Assembly: GCF_041770905.1 (NCBI RefSeq)
Contig: NZ_JBEUWX010000002.1
Location: 1,116,001 to 1,180,000, forward strand
DNA from: Propionivibrio hellwigii
GTDB lineage: Bacteria > Pseudomonadota > Gammaproteobacteria > Burkholderiales > Rhodocyclaceae
DNA length: 64,000 nucleotides
Direction: 5' to 3'
Shown one piece after another: positions 16,279-24,751 of the stretch. A model generated the notes under the pieces. That model searched no databases and was not told the origin of the DNA. It saw nothing but the letters and a program-made list of their open reading frames with translations. The position numbers and the translations under genes are program-made. Position 1 is the stretch's first letter, and each line of letters opens with the position of its first letter.

Positions 16279-16785
16279 CGGGGCTTACAATTTCTTCCGT
16301 GATTACGATCCCCTCTCGGACGTTATCTGCATTCCGATCCCATCGGACTAGACGGTGGAATCAATACTTATGCCTATGTCGAAAATCGACCAACTATGAT
16401 GATTGATCCGGAGGGGTTGAAAGGTTGGTACTGCCAGCGTCCACTTGCCCCCGGCACTCAAGAGCCACTACTATTCAATCATCAATACCTCTGCGTGACT
16501 CGTGCTGATGGTTCCGTTTCCTGTGGAGGGCTTACCACTGATGGCAATCCATTGTCTGGAGAGCCGCGCCTGACGCGCCCAGACGAGGACTATTACGACC
16601 GGAGATCCTGCAAGGAAGTTGATGACGACAAGGAGCAATGTTTCGAGCAATGTGTCCTTCGCAACTTTGCCAAGCCGAGCAAACCACGCTATGGCATCGG
16701 ACCACTGACAGACTGCCAAGAGTACGCAGACGATCTCTATTATGGTTGCAAGATTCTTTGCAATATACATAGGGGCAGACAATAA
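16279..16785 (+). pseudogene. Rhs fragment with 1-nt deletion and cysteine-rich tip (cassette 5)
   Basis: Starts abruptly with the anchor GAYNFFRDYDPLS. Comparison with cassettes 2 and 3 shows one base missing near 16318 (CTCTCGGACG against CTCTCCGGGCG), which shifts the frame. The remaining anchor (SDPIGLDGG, NTYAYVENRPTMMIDPEG) and tip are open to 16785. The tip has about 125 residues with paired cysteines (QCFEQC, CQEY, GCKILC), similar in spirit to the tip of cassette 3 but not in sequence. Its TAA overlaps by one base the ATG of the next gene, a strict toxin/immunity junction. Confidence 0.72.
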
Positions 16786-17114
16786 TGTGCGGTCGATTGG
16801 TACGGGCTCTATTTATTCTTTTCCATATTGGGTTAGCGTGGTATGCGTGGTCATCATGGTCAGACGCTTTGCCTCAATATAAGAATAAAGCATTATTCAT
16901 TTCATCGATTGTGCTATATGCGTTGGCGTTCCCGGCAAGTTTAGCGGTTCAGTTGATCTACACTGGGTTGACTTTAATTACGCCGATTGATCAGCTTAAT
17001 ACGGGTACGGCATTTTTGACTTGGATGGTGATGACGTGGGGGCCACTAACCATGGCCGGGTATCTGCAATGGTTTGTGTTTGTGCCACGCTTGGTTCGGT
17101 ATTGGCATAATTGA
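16785..17114 (+). CDS. Polytopic putative immunity protein 5
   Basis: 109 residues with three to four predicted membrane helices (for example LFILFHIGLAWYAWSSW and ALFISSIVLYALAFPASLAV). It starts on the last base of the preceding toxin stop codon. Membrane-embedded immunity proteins normally protect against toxins that attack or cross the inner membrane or act in the periplasm, so the cysteine-rich tip of cassette 5 may act there. No family recognised. Confidence 0.6.
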   Translation: MCGRLVRALFILFHIGLAWYAWSSWSDALPQYKNKALFISSIVLYALAFPASLAVQLIYTGLTLITPIDQLNTGTAFLTWMVMTWGPLTMAGYLQWFVFVPRLVRYWHN

Positions 17115-18048
17115 CCCGAGAAACCTCGTGACGGCTTATACCCTTGACGGCCTGGATAACCACCTTCAGACCCGAAGTCCGGACACCGGCGTCACCGTCA
17201 GCATTTATGACGCTGCTGGCAATGAGATCACCCATACCGATGCCAAGGGCCAGATCACCCGTATCGCCTATGACGCGCTGAACCGTCCGATACACATCAC
17301 CTATGCCGATGGACGACAGACCCGCTATACCTGGGATGCAGGAACCTACGGCGTCGGACGGCTTTCCCGGATTGATGAAGTGGAGAACGGCAGCATCACC
17401 GGCAGCCACCAATACGCCTACGATGCCCAGGGACGTCTCCGGCAGGAAACCCGCACGTTCGGCGCGCGCTCCCATACCACGGCCTACCATTACGTGGGTG
17501 GCGATTCATCCTCAATCTGTACTTCCCCGGTCAGTATTTCGACACGGAGTCTTTTACTCATTACAATTTCTTCCGTGATTATGATCCTCTTTCCGGGTAC
17601 TATCTGCAGTCCGATCCCATCGGACTGTACGGCAGAATCAATACTTATGCCTATGTCGAAGGTAATCCGTTAAGTTGGATTGACCTATTAGGCCTCGAAG
17701 CAGAGATGTGTTACCGTTTAATTAAATTTCGGTTGATTCCTGGCCAACATTGCTTTATTCGATTTAATGGCAATGATAGTGACACATTGAGTTTTGACCC
17801 CGATGGAATCCATCCAGACCCTGTGCATCAAGGAGCAACTTGTAGAAAAGCAGAAGGTCGGGAAGGGGATGATTGCGTAAAACAGGAAATACAAAAATGT
17901 CAAAACTATAATTTTTTTCAGAAATAACTGTTGTTATTGTATAGAACAAGCTTTAAAAGCTTGTGGACAGTATATTACTTCTAGGCAGTGGCCTAATTGG
18001 CCCATTAATCCAGGGCCACAGCTAGGAGAATCTGGATATAAGCGATGA
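17115..18048 (+). pseudogene. Rhs core remnant with internal deletion and frameshifted tip (cassette 6)
   Basis: Begins within YD-repeat core sequence (TRSPDTGVTVSIYDAAGNE, ITRIAYDALNRPIHITYADG). At about 17505 the core jumps from the TTAYHYVGG region straight to the later block RFILNLYFPGQYFDTES in another frame, so a stretch normally lying between them (it includes the HLDHLNTPRRV block seen in cassette 3) has been deleted. The anchor follows (SDPIGL, NTYAYVEGNPLSWID), then a tip with RLIPGQHCFIRFNGNDSD. A TAA at 17925 ends that frame, but removing one T from the run at 17912-17918 restores it into a Cys-rich end (NNCCYCIEQALKACG) reaching a TGA that overlaps the next ATG. The run is a likely indel site. 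Confidence 0.72.
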
Positions 18049-18425
18049 CTCATTGGACTACACTACGAGCTTCATTAGTTGGGATTAGTGTATTCATGCT
18101 TGGGCAAGCGTTATATGTCGCATTTAGCAACCATGAACCACTACGGCTGATATTACTTTGCACACCTAGTTTCGCTGCATTAATATCTGCTTATTTAGCG
18201 CCACATTGGAAGATATTTATAGGAATTTCTATGGCCATATACGGAACTATAATTGGAGAACTAATGGCATGTATTTATGAATATTTTGGTGGACATGTAG
18301 ACCGTATTGGCGACACAGGAACAACATTCATAATTCTTTTTACCTATAATATGACATTAAGTATCATCGGCAGTATTCTAGGAATAGTCTTATCTCAAAA
18401 GATTATAGGTTCTTATGATGAGTAG
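18045..18425 (+). CDS. Polytopic putative immunity protein 6
   Basis: 126 residues with four predicted membrane helices (SLVGISVFMLGQALYVAF, LILLCTPSFAALISAYL, then two more in the C-terminal half). ATGA overlap with the restored toxin frame of cassette 6. AT-rich. No family recognised. As with cassette 5, a membrane immunity protein suggests a toxin acting at or beyond the inner membrane. The 18426-18762 gap that follows is AT-rich and shows no gene; it marks the right border of the Rhs region. Confidence 0.6.
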   Translation: MTHWTTLRASLVGISVFMLGQALYVAFSNHEPLRLILLCTPSFAALISAYLAPHWKIFIGISMAIYGTIIGELMACIYEYFGGHVDRIGDTGTTFIILFTYNMTLSIIGSILGIVLSQKIIGSYDE

Positions 18426-18762
18426 AAAATACTTATAATTATATTAAAAATTGAGTATTATCTATTTCCACATTTTAGTTAATTATATAGCCCTTTATAA
18501 AACAGTCTCAGGTATTTTTGGTACCAGTTTCTATGGCTTACATCTATTATAAATTACAGCAAATCCAATCAGGACTGTCTCAGGCATATTGATTTAACTG
18601 AATACAGATACAACCAGCAATATCTCATTCGAAATAAGCTACTTGAAAAATAGATCGCCAACAGTATTGACGGAAGTTCGCGAGGCCCTTGCTACAGCGT
18701 CCGAGCCTAGATGACCACCCTTAATTTCATCCAGCACTCAGTGCAGATAATCAACTGCGCAT

Positions 18763-19860
18763 TCAGGTTATTGCTGGCAGCGCTTCAACTTCGGCCAGCG
18801 CCTTGCGCAGCCGCTCGGCATCGACGATGCCCGGCAAAAAATGAATGCTTTCTTCCGGACGCAGGATACGCGCGACAAAGGCGGCCATATCGCTTTCCTG
18901 CATCGGATCGACGCCCAGATCGGCCAGCCGCCGCGGCAGGCCAAGCGCACGTAGTGCTGCCCCTAAATGCAGCAATTCCTCGCTCCGCCCTTCCAGCGCC
19001 AATTGCACGAGAATGCCATAAGCCACCTTGGCACCATGCAAGATACCCGCCGTTGCCGGGATGACGGTCAGCCCGTTATGGACGGCATGCGCGGCGGCCA
19101 CACGTGTATAGCGCTCACCCAGGCCGCCAACTAGGCCACCGCCGGCAATAATGGCATCAATGACCTGAACCAACGCTTCATTCACCGCACCGGCCGCAAT
19201 GGCCGTTAACGCCGCAGCGCCCTGCGCCAGCAATACGTCATGAATCTGACGGGCAACCGACAGGCCGAGCTGCGCCGTCAGCGGCAGAGCCGGCGCGGCA
19301 TCGCACAACACCCGCGCTTCGTACCATTTGGCCAGCGTATCGCCGATGCCGGCGCGCAGATATTCCGGCGGCGCCGCCAGTATGATGCGCGGATCGACGA
19401 GAACAAGCCGGCTGGCCAGCGAAAAAAGCTCAAAACCGAGCGCACAGCCTTCATCGTCGTACCAGACCGAAAGCGGCGTCCATGCCGCGCACGTGGCGGC
19501 CACGGTGGGAATGGCGACGAAGGGTTTGTCCAAACGGGCGGCGACCGCCTTGGCGGTATCGAGCGCGGAACCGCCGCCAATACCGATCACCAGATCGGCG
19601 TTCCGCCCGTCCCGAGCGTAGCCGGCAACCAGGCTTTCGCTGCAATGGCCAGAAAATACGCGGCGGATCGAGCGTGCATCGTCATCGAATACCGGCGGCA
19701 GATACGGCCGGGCGGCCGCCAGGGCACGCGGCCCGCCGATCCATAGCGCCTGCCGCAAGGTGGCGTCTGGAAAAAATGCATCGAAATGGGCCAGCGCGCC
19801 GACACCGGAAAAATAGTTGGCTGCACCAGCTTGCACCCGGATTCCGTCAAACGTGCTCAT
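18763..19860 (-). CDS. hcxA: Iron-containing alcohol dehydrogenase family, hydroxycarboxylate dehydrogenase HcxA (YbdH)-like
   Basis: 365 residues, colinear with E. coli YbdH/HcxA: GAANYFSGVGAL, SGHCSES, the NAD(P) loop GIGGGSALDTAKA, AIPTVAATCAAWTPLSVWY, AGIGDTLAKWYEA, VDAIIAGGGLVGGLG and AAAHAVHNGLTVIP. The Asp and His residues in the last two blocks are the metal ligands of glycerol-dehydrogenase-like enzymes. HcxA reduces 2-oxo acids such as alpha-ketobutyrate to hydroxy acids. It is downstream of metNIQ on the same strand, 187 nt beyond metQ; alpha-ketobutyrate is a by-product of methionine breakdown, so the link may be meaningful. Probably separately transcribed. Confidence 0.85.
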   Translation of the reverse strand: MSTFDGIRVQAGAANYFSGVGALAHFDAFFPDATLRQALWIGGPRALAAARPYLPPVFDDDARSIRRVFSGHCSESLVAGYARDGRNADLVIGIGGGSALDTAKAVAARLDKPFVAIPTVAATCAAWTPLSVWYDDEGCALGFELFSLASRLVLVDPRIILAAPPEYLRAGIGDTLAKWYEARVLCDAAPALPLTAQLGLSVARQIHDVLLAQGAAALTAIAAGAVNEALVQVIDAIIAGGGLVGGLGERYTRVAAAHAVHNGLTVIPATAGILHGAKVAYGILVQLALEGRSEELLHLGAALRALGLPRRLADLGVDPMQESDMAAFVARILRPEESIHFLPGIVDAERLRKALAEVEALPAIT

Positions 19861-20047
19861 GTCCGCTCGCTTCCGTATTTATCGCGCCGCTCAAACCGGC
19901 ATTACATAGCCCCGCCGGCTCGCGCCTGCCTGGCGAGCCCCTGGTTTCATCGAGATATCGATCGAAATATCGACGCTCGGCAGACGCGCACCATATTGTC
20001 GATGCGCGGATTTGCCGGGCGGGTTGGATCATATGAAGAAACAAGAA

Positions 20048-20848
20048 TTACCAGACGGGGAAAATGGAGTCCTTAAATTCTTTCTTGATGAAGGCCTTGA
20101 TTTCATCGTTCTGGAATGCCTTGATCAGCTTCTTGATGACCGGGCTATCCTTGTCTTCAGCGCGTACCACGATAATGTTGGCGTAAGGCGACTGGAGGCT
20201 TTCCATAGCGATTGCGTCACGCGCCGGCATCAGCCCAGCCTGAATGGCAAAATTGGTATTGATCGCCGCCACGTCGGCATCGTCCAGCGCACGCGGCAAC
20301 TGCGCGGCATCCAGCTCAATGAACTTGAGTTTTTTCGGATTTTCGACCACATCGATCGGCGTCGCCTTCAGGCCGGCGTTGGGTTTGAGTTTAATGAGTC
20401 CCTTCGCCTCCAGCAGCAGCAATACACGGCCGCCATTCGTCGGATCATTAGGCATTGCCAGGCGCGCGCCTTCAGGAATCTGGTCGAGCGACTTGATCTT
20501 GCGCGAATACAGGCCGATAGGGAAAAGAATCGTACGGGCAACGGATACCAGCTTATAGCCGCGATCCTTGACGGCGCTGTCCAGGTACGGCTGGTGCTGG
20601 TAGCTGTTCAGATCCAGATCGCCAGCGGCAAGCGCGGCATTGGGCTGAACGTAATCGGAAAATTCGATGATGTCGATCTTGAGGCCATCGCGCGCAGCAA
20701 TTTTCTTCACGGCCTCGAATACCTGGGCATGCGGCCCGGCAGTCACGCCGACGCGCAGCGGTTTATCCTCACTCAGCGCCGCATGGGCAGAAAACGCGGC
20801 CAGGGCAAATACGGCCGCCAGACTACGAATGATCTTGGGTATCAGCAT
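20048..20848 (-). CDS. metQ: Methionine ABC transporter substrate-binding protein
   Basis: 266 residues of the NlpA/MetQ family. The signal peptide ends SAHA-ALS with no lipobox cysteine, so the protein is probably periplasmic and not a lipoprotein as in E. coli. Mature protein shows RVGVTAGPHAQVFEAVKK, FSDYVQPNAALAAGDLDLN, YQHQPYLD, IPNDPTNGGR-like AMPNDPTNGGR and AAINTNFA. GAAGGA precedes the ATG at 20848; an earlier in-frame start would add 33 residues without signal character. Third gene of the metNIQ operon, 34 nt after metI. Binds methionine, probably D- and L-forms, as known for the family. Confidence 0.92.
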   Translation of the reverse strand: MLIPKIIRSLAAVFALAAFSAHAALSEDKPLRVGVTAGPHAQVFEAVKKIAARDGLKIDIIEFSDYVQPNAALAAGDLDLNSYQHQPYLDSAVKDRGYKLVSVARTILFPIGLYSRKIKSLDQIPEGARLAMPNDPTNGGRVLLLLEAKGLIKLKPNAGLKATPIDVVENPKKLKFIELDAAQLPRALDDADVAAINTNFAIQAGLMPARDAIAMESLQSPYANIIVVRAEDKDSPVIKKLIKAFQNDEIKAFIKKEFKDSIFPVW

Positions 20849-20882
20849 GTGTCTTCCTTCAAAAGTCATCAAAGAATAAAAA

Positions 20883-21536
20883 TCAGCGGTGGCTGATGCG
20901 GTGCGCCAGGCGATCACCCGCAGACTGGATAAACTGCACCAGCACAATCAGCACGAGGACGACCAAGGCCATGACCTCCGGCAGGAAACGCTGGTAGCCA
21001 TAGCGAATGCCGAGATCCCCCAGCCCGCCGCCACCCACCGCGCCCGCCATGGCCGAATGGCCGATCAGGCTGACCAGGGTAATCGTCAGGCCGGCGATGA
21101 TGCCGGGCATGGCCTCGGGAATCAGCACCGTGCGGATTATTTGCCACGGCGTCGCGCCCATTGACTGCAATGCCTCGATCAACCCGCGATCGACCTCGCG
21201 CAGCGCGCTTTCAATCAGACGGGCAACAAAAGGAATGGCAGCGATGGTCAGCGGTACGATCGCCGCCTTCGTCCCAATCGAAGTCCCGACGATCCAGCGC
21301 GTAAGCGGGATCACCGCCACCAGCAAAATGATGAACGGCGTCGAACGCACTGCATTGACAAGTACACCGAGGATGCGGTTCAATGGGCGGTTCTGCAGCA
21401 GACCGTGCTGATCGGTAATCACCAGCAGCACGCCCAGCGGCAGGCCGAGCGCCGTACCGATAAAGCCGGAAACGCCAACCATCCACAAGGTCTCCAGCAG
21501 GGACGTCTGAAAAAGGCGCAGCAGCTCGGGACTCAT
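20883..21536 (-). CDS. metI: Methionine ABC transporter permease
   Basis: 217 residues with five membrane helices. The EAA-loop that contacts the ATPase reads ALREVDRGLIEALQSMGATP. AGAVGGGGLGDLGIRYGYQRF near the end is the well-conserved MetI signature. Overlaps the end of metN by 4 nt (ATGA type), so translation is coupled. Forms the channel with MetN in the inner membrane. Confidence 0.93.
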   Translation of the reverse strand: MSPELLRLFQTSLLETLWMVGVSGFIGTALGLPLGVLLVITDQHGLLQNRPLNRILGVLVNAVRSTPFIILLVAVIPLTRWIVGTSIGTKAAIVPLTIAAIPFVARLIESALREVDRGLIEALQSMGATPWQIIRTVLIPEAMPGIIAGLTITLVSLIGHSAMAGAVGGGGLGDLGIRYGYQRFLPEVMALVVLVLIVLVQFIQSAGDRLAHRISHR

Positions 21537-22756
21537 AACACAACCTCCTCAAGAATAATGTCGTGCGCCTTGATCGAAGCCGCCGCCGCTTCAAGCGCGG
21601 ATGCCTCGCCGCTGGCCGCAGCGACCAGCGAACCGAAGCTCACGCCCTGGATCTCATCGATATAGCCATGCAGCAACTTGATTTCGACATTGAAGCGGTT
21701 GGATATTTCGGTCAGCGACAAGCGGTCAAAGCCATCGTCCTTGAACGCCAGGCGCCAAATGCGCCCCGCCCCGCTCGCCACCAGGGCAGATGCCCGCTCA
21801 CGCACGCCCGGCGGAATTTCATTGCCGATCACCTCACTGAGCAGCGTGCGCGTAATGGCCTGTTTCGGCACGGTAAAAATATCGGTCACCGTCCCCTGTT
21901 CGGCAAGATACCCGCCGTCGAGCACCGCCACACGGTGGGCGATTGCCTTGATAACCTGCATCTGATGCGTGATCAGCACAATAGTCAGCCCAAGCCGCGT
22001 ATTAATGTCCGCCAGCAGGGCAAGGATCGACTGCGTCGTCTCCGGATCAAGCGCCGAAGTGGCCTCATCACACAGCAGTACGCGCGGTTCCGTCGCCAGC
22101 GCGCGAGCAATGCCGACGCGCTGCTTCTGACCGCCGCTGATCTGACTCGGATAGCGGTCGCGCTGATCCGTCAAGCCGACCAGTTCAAGAAGTTCATTGA
22201 TGCGCCGGGCAATCTTTTCTTTCGGCGTCCCGGCCAGTTCAAGCGGCAGGGCAATGTTGCCGGCGACCGTGCGCGACGACAGCAGGTTGAAATGCTGGAA
22301 GATCATGCCGATGCGGCGGCGCATCTGGCGCAGCGCCGCATTATCGAGCGTCATCAGGTCCCGGCCATCAAAGATCACCTGCCCGGCACTCGGGCGCTCC
22401 AGCCGGTTCAGCAAGCGCAGCAGCGTACTCTTGCCCGCACCGCTACGCCCAATGATGCCGAATATCTCGCCTTCGTAAATGTCGAGGTCGACGCCATGCA
22501 AGGCATGCACGCCCCCCGGAAAAGTCTTACTCGCGTTACGCAGGGAAAACAGCGCCGTACCGGCCCCCGCCGGCGCGTCGAACAACGCCGCCTCCGGCCG
22601 CGCCGCGTCGCGCTGCTGCGTTTGCTCCAGATTATGCGCGGATGGCACGGGCGCCTCCCTGGGTAATCGCGTGCGCATCGTACGCAAGCGCGCGATGTAC
22701 TCGGGCAAACGGCGGCGCACACCGGGCGCCGGAATCAAGGCTTGGGTCAAATCCAT
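21533..22756 (-). CDS. metN: Methionine ABC transporter ATP-binding protein with extended N-terminus
   Basis: 407 residues against about 340 for the family. The ABC domain begins near residue 68 (LFSLRNASKTFPGG) with Walker A GRSGAGKST, Q-loop FQHFNLL, signature ISGGQKQRVGIARAL, Walker B VLLCDEATSALD and H-loop THQ. The last 90 residues form the C-terminal NIL/ACT-like domain that senses internal methionine and shuts the transporter (trans-inhibition). The first 65 residues are Arg/Ala/Pro-rich and not part of the family; a later start such as the ATG at residue 27 is possible. First gene of metNIQ. An inverted repeat lies in its leader. Confidence 0.92.
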   Translation of the reverse strand: MDLTQALIPAPGVRRRLPEYIARLRTMRTRLPREAPVPSAHNLEQTQQRDAARPEAALFDAPAGAGTALFSLRNASKTFPGGVHALHGVDLDIYEGEIFGIIGRSGAGKSTLLRLLNRLERPSAGQVIFDGRDLMTLDNAALRQMRRRIGMIFQHFNLLSSRTVAGNIALPLELAGTPKEKIARRINELLELVGLTDQRDRYPSQISGGQKQRVGIARALATEPRVLLCDEATSALDPETTQSILALLADINTRLGLTIVLITHQMQVIKAIAHRVAVLDGGYLAEQGTVTDIFTVPKQAITRTLLSEVIGNEIPPGVRERASALVASGAGRIWRLAFKDDGFDRLSLTEISNRFNVEIKLLHGYIDEIQGVSFGSLVAAASGEASALEAAAASIKAHDIILEEVVL

Positions 22757-22823
22757 GTTGATTGCAATTCGGTTGAAATAATGGCCGGTTCAAATCAGCA
22801 GACTGAATACGAATTGCGATTGT

Positions 22824-22838
22824 ATAAGCAGCGCTTAT
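22824..22838 (-). promoter_or_regulatory. Inverted repeat overlapping a possible metN -10 box
   Basis: ATAAGC-AGC-GCTTAT is a perfect 6-bp dyad. On the minus strand it overlaps TATACA, a fair -10 hexamer about 70 nt before metN; the -35 is weak. A repressor site controlling metNIQ is possible. It does not match the E. coli MetJ box (AGACGTCT), so the regulator is unknown. The remainder of the 22757-23109 gap has no gene. Confidence 0.35.
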
Positions 22839-23109
22839 TCCAACAAAAGAATTATTGTTTATTTTCATATATCAAAACAGTATATTCCCCGTCGTGACGG
22901 CCTCAGATCATCATCCACGCGTCCATCGAAAAGACATGGATGATGCAACACGGGCGCGCCAATGGATGCCGACGGGTGAATTGTGCATTATGGCGCAGAC
23001 ATGGCTTGAACGGTAAAAAAACCGCCCAATGGCATGACCCGACCGAGTTAGATGACCGGCTTTTCACCACAGTGGCGCGGCGCGGAAAGACTGAAAAATA
23101 CGCTCGCCC

Positions 23110-23613
23110 TCAGGCGTCATGAAGCTCGGCATCCCGTTCGATCAACGCTACGGCGTCGCAGGCGATGCCTTCGCCACGGCCGATAAAGCCGAGTTTTTCC
23201 GCCGTTTTGGCCTTGACGTTGACACACCCGGGAGACAACCGCAGATCCTCGGCCAAACAGGCAACAATCTGCGGAATATACGGCGCCATTTTCGGGCGCT
23301 CGGCATGAATCGTGGCATCGATATTGACGATGCGCCAGCCGGCCTCTGCCAGCAGATCACGGACAGCGCGCAGAAGCACGCGGCTGTCGGCATCCTGGTA
23401 ATGCGCGTCGGTATCCGGAAAATGGCGGCCGATGTCGCCCAGCGCCGCAGCACCAAGCAAGGCATCAGTCACCGCATGCAGCAGAACGTCGGCATCGGAA
23501 TGGCCGAGCAGCCCTTTTGCAAAAGGAATCTCGACACCGCCAATGATCAACCGCCGCCCTTCGACCAGCGCATGAATATCGCTGCCCAATCCCACACGAA
23601 TCATCGTGTTCAT
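23110..23613 (-). CDS. ispF: 2-C-methyl-D-erythritol 2,4-cyclodiphosphate synthase
   Basis: 167 residues. Catalyses closure of the cyclodiphosphate ring in the non-mevalonate isoprenoid pathway. The divalent-metal ligands are in GSDIHAL (Asp, His) and GLLGHSDADVLLHA (His). The more usual HGFDVHA start is replaced by GLGSDIHA, but the metal residues are retained. DIGRHFPDTD and the C-terminal TAEKLGFIGRGEGIA, including the trimer-interface region, are canonical. It starts immediately after the ispD stop codon, so the two form an operon catalysing the third and fifth pathway steps. Confidence 0.93.
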   Translation of the reverse strand: MNTMIRVGLGSDIHALVEGRRLIIGGVEIPFAKGLLGHSDADVLLHAVTDALLGAAALGDIGRHFPDTDAHYQDADSRVLLRAVRDLLAEAGWRIVNIDATIHAERPKMAPYIPQIVACLAEDLRLSPGCVNVKAKTAEKLGFIGRGEGIACDAVALIERDAELHDA

Positions 23614-23614
23614 A

Positions 23615-24472
23615 TTACCGGCTCCCTGCCAGAATCAACTCCGCCAATGCCAGGTCGGCGGGGTACGTCACCTTGAAATTGCGCAACTCGGAAGGCACCA
23701 GTCGGGGCTGATAGCCGGCCATTTCCAGCGCGCTCGCCTCGTCCGTCACTCCCCTCGGTGCGGCCGCCAGCGCGGTGCGCAGCAGACCGTAGCGGAACAT
23801 TTGCGGCGTCTGCGCCTGCCACAGTCCGTCGCGCGTGACCGTAGCAGCGACACGCGGGGCTTGCGCGCCATGCGGCATGTTGCATCGTCGCGGCGCGGCC
23901 TGATTCGGCTGTCCGCCCAAATCAGCCACCCCAGCCAAACTCCCCGCCTCCGCGTGGGCGCGCTTGAGCGTATCGGCCACCGGCAGGGCGAGCAAACCGC
24001 CGACCGGATCATCCGCCAGCGCATTCAGCAGCGCATCCAGCAAAATCGGCGATAAACAGGGACGCGCCGCATCATGGACGAGCACCCAATCGTCCTCCGC
24101 CAGTTCGCCGGCCATTGCAGCCAGGCCGTTAACAACGCTTTCCGCGCGCGTCGCACCGCCGCAAAACACCGGCCGCAAGGTATCGCCCAGCGACGACCAG
24201 TCATAGCCAGCCCACCAGGCATCCCCTGCGGAAAGTACGACATAGACCTGCGCGATTCGCGTCTGGCGGCACAGTACCGACAACGCGTGCCAAATCATCG
24301 GCCGCCCAGCCAGCGGCAGATACTGCTTGGGAGTTTGTGAGCCGAGACGGACGCCGTTTCCGGCCGCGGGCACGAGGGCAAAATGGCGCGGCCGGGCATC
24401 GGCCTGAACATCGGAACGTGAATCAGACCGGCCACCCGGCCGAAAACGTGACGGAGAGGACATGGCCGCCAT
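23615..24472 (-). CDS. ispD: 2-C-methyl-D-erythritol 4-phosphate cytidylyltransferase
   Basis: Transfers CMP from CTP to methylerythritol phosphate. FALVPAAGNGVRLGSQTPKQ is the CTP-binding loop; VLVHDAARPC, ADTLKR, GLWQAQTPQMF and TDEASALE are canonical. Two oddities: 30-45 extra residues before FALVPAAG depending on the start (ATGs at 24523, 24472 and 24463; no clear ribosome binding site), and an insert of roughly 25-30 residues after ADTLKR that contains GGQPNQAAPRR and CNMPHGAQAP. The insert sits in the arm/loop region and need not harm catalysis. Operon with ispF. Confidence 0.9.
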   Translation of the reverse strand: MAAMSSPSRFRPGGRSDSRSDVQADARPRHFALVPAAGNGVRLGSQTPKQYLPLAGRPMIWHALSVLCRQTRIAQVYVVLSAGDAWWAGYDWSSLGDTLRPVFCGGATRAESVVNGLAAMAGELAEDDWVLVHDAARPCLSPILLDALLNALADDPVGGLLALPVADTLKRAHAEAGSLAGVADLGGQPNQAAPRRCNMPHGAQAPRVAATVTRDGLWQAQTPQMFRYGLLRTALAAAPRGVTDEASALEMAGYQPRLVPSELRNFKVTYPADLALAELILAGSR

Positions 24473-24751
24473 TTTAGCGGAAAGGCTGTTCAGCGATGGC
24501 CCTGATGGACGCGCCGATAACATGAACCGATGGCGCGCTTAAAGCCCCGCCAAATACACGCCGGACGGCGCGCCATTTCCCGGAGAAGCTGATAGCATGG
24601 CGACCAATCCAAGGCAGGTGGTTTCGGTCGCTAAACGGCGCCGGCTTGGTCGAATGGGAAACATCGGGCGCGCAAGATTGACGGCGCCTTTACCAGCCAT
24701 TCTGGTGGTTTTCCGCACGCGGGTATCCCGCTTTAACAGAGGAGTTCCGAG

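Noticed and set aside
18730..18750. CIRCE-like element (AGCACTCAGTGC)
   Set aside because: The two half-sites are adjacent with no 9-nt spacer and it lies downstream of a dehydrogenase gene, not at a chaperone promoter.
24524..24751. TPP riboswitch upstream of thiD
   Set aside because: The conserved CUGAGA and ACCUGAUC-type blocks are not present; only two small unrelated hairpins can be drawn.
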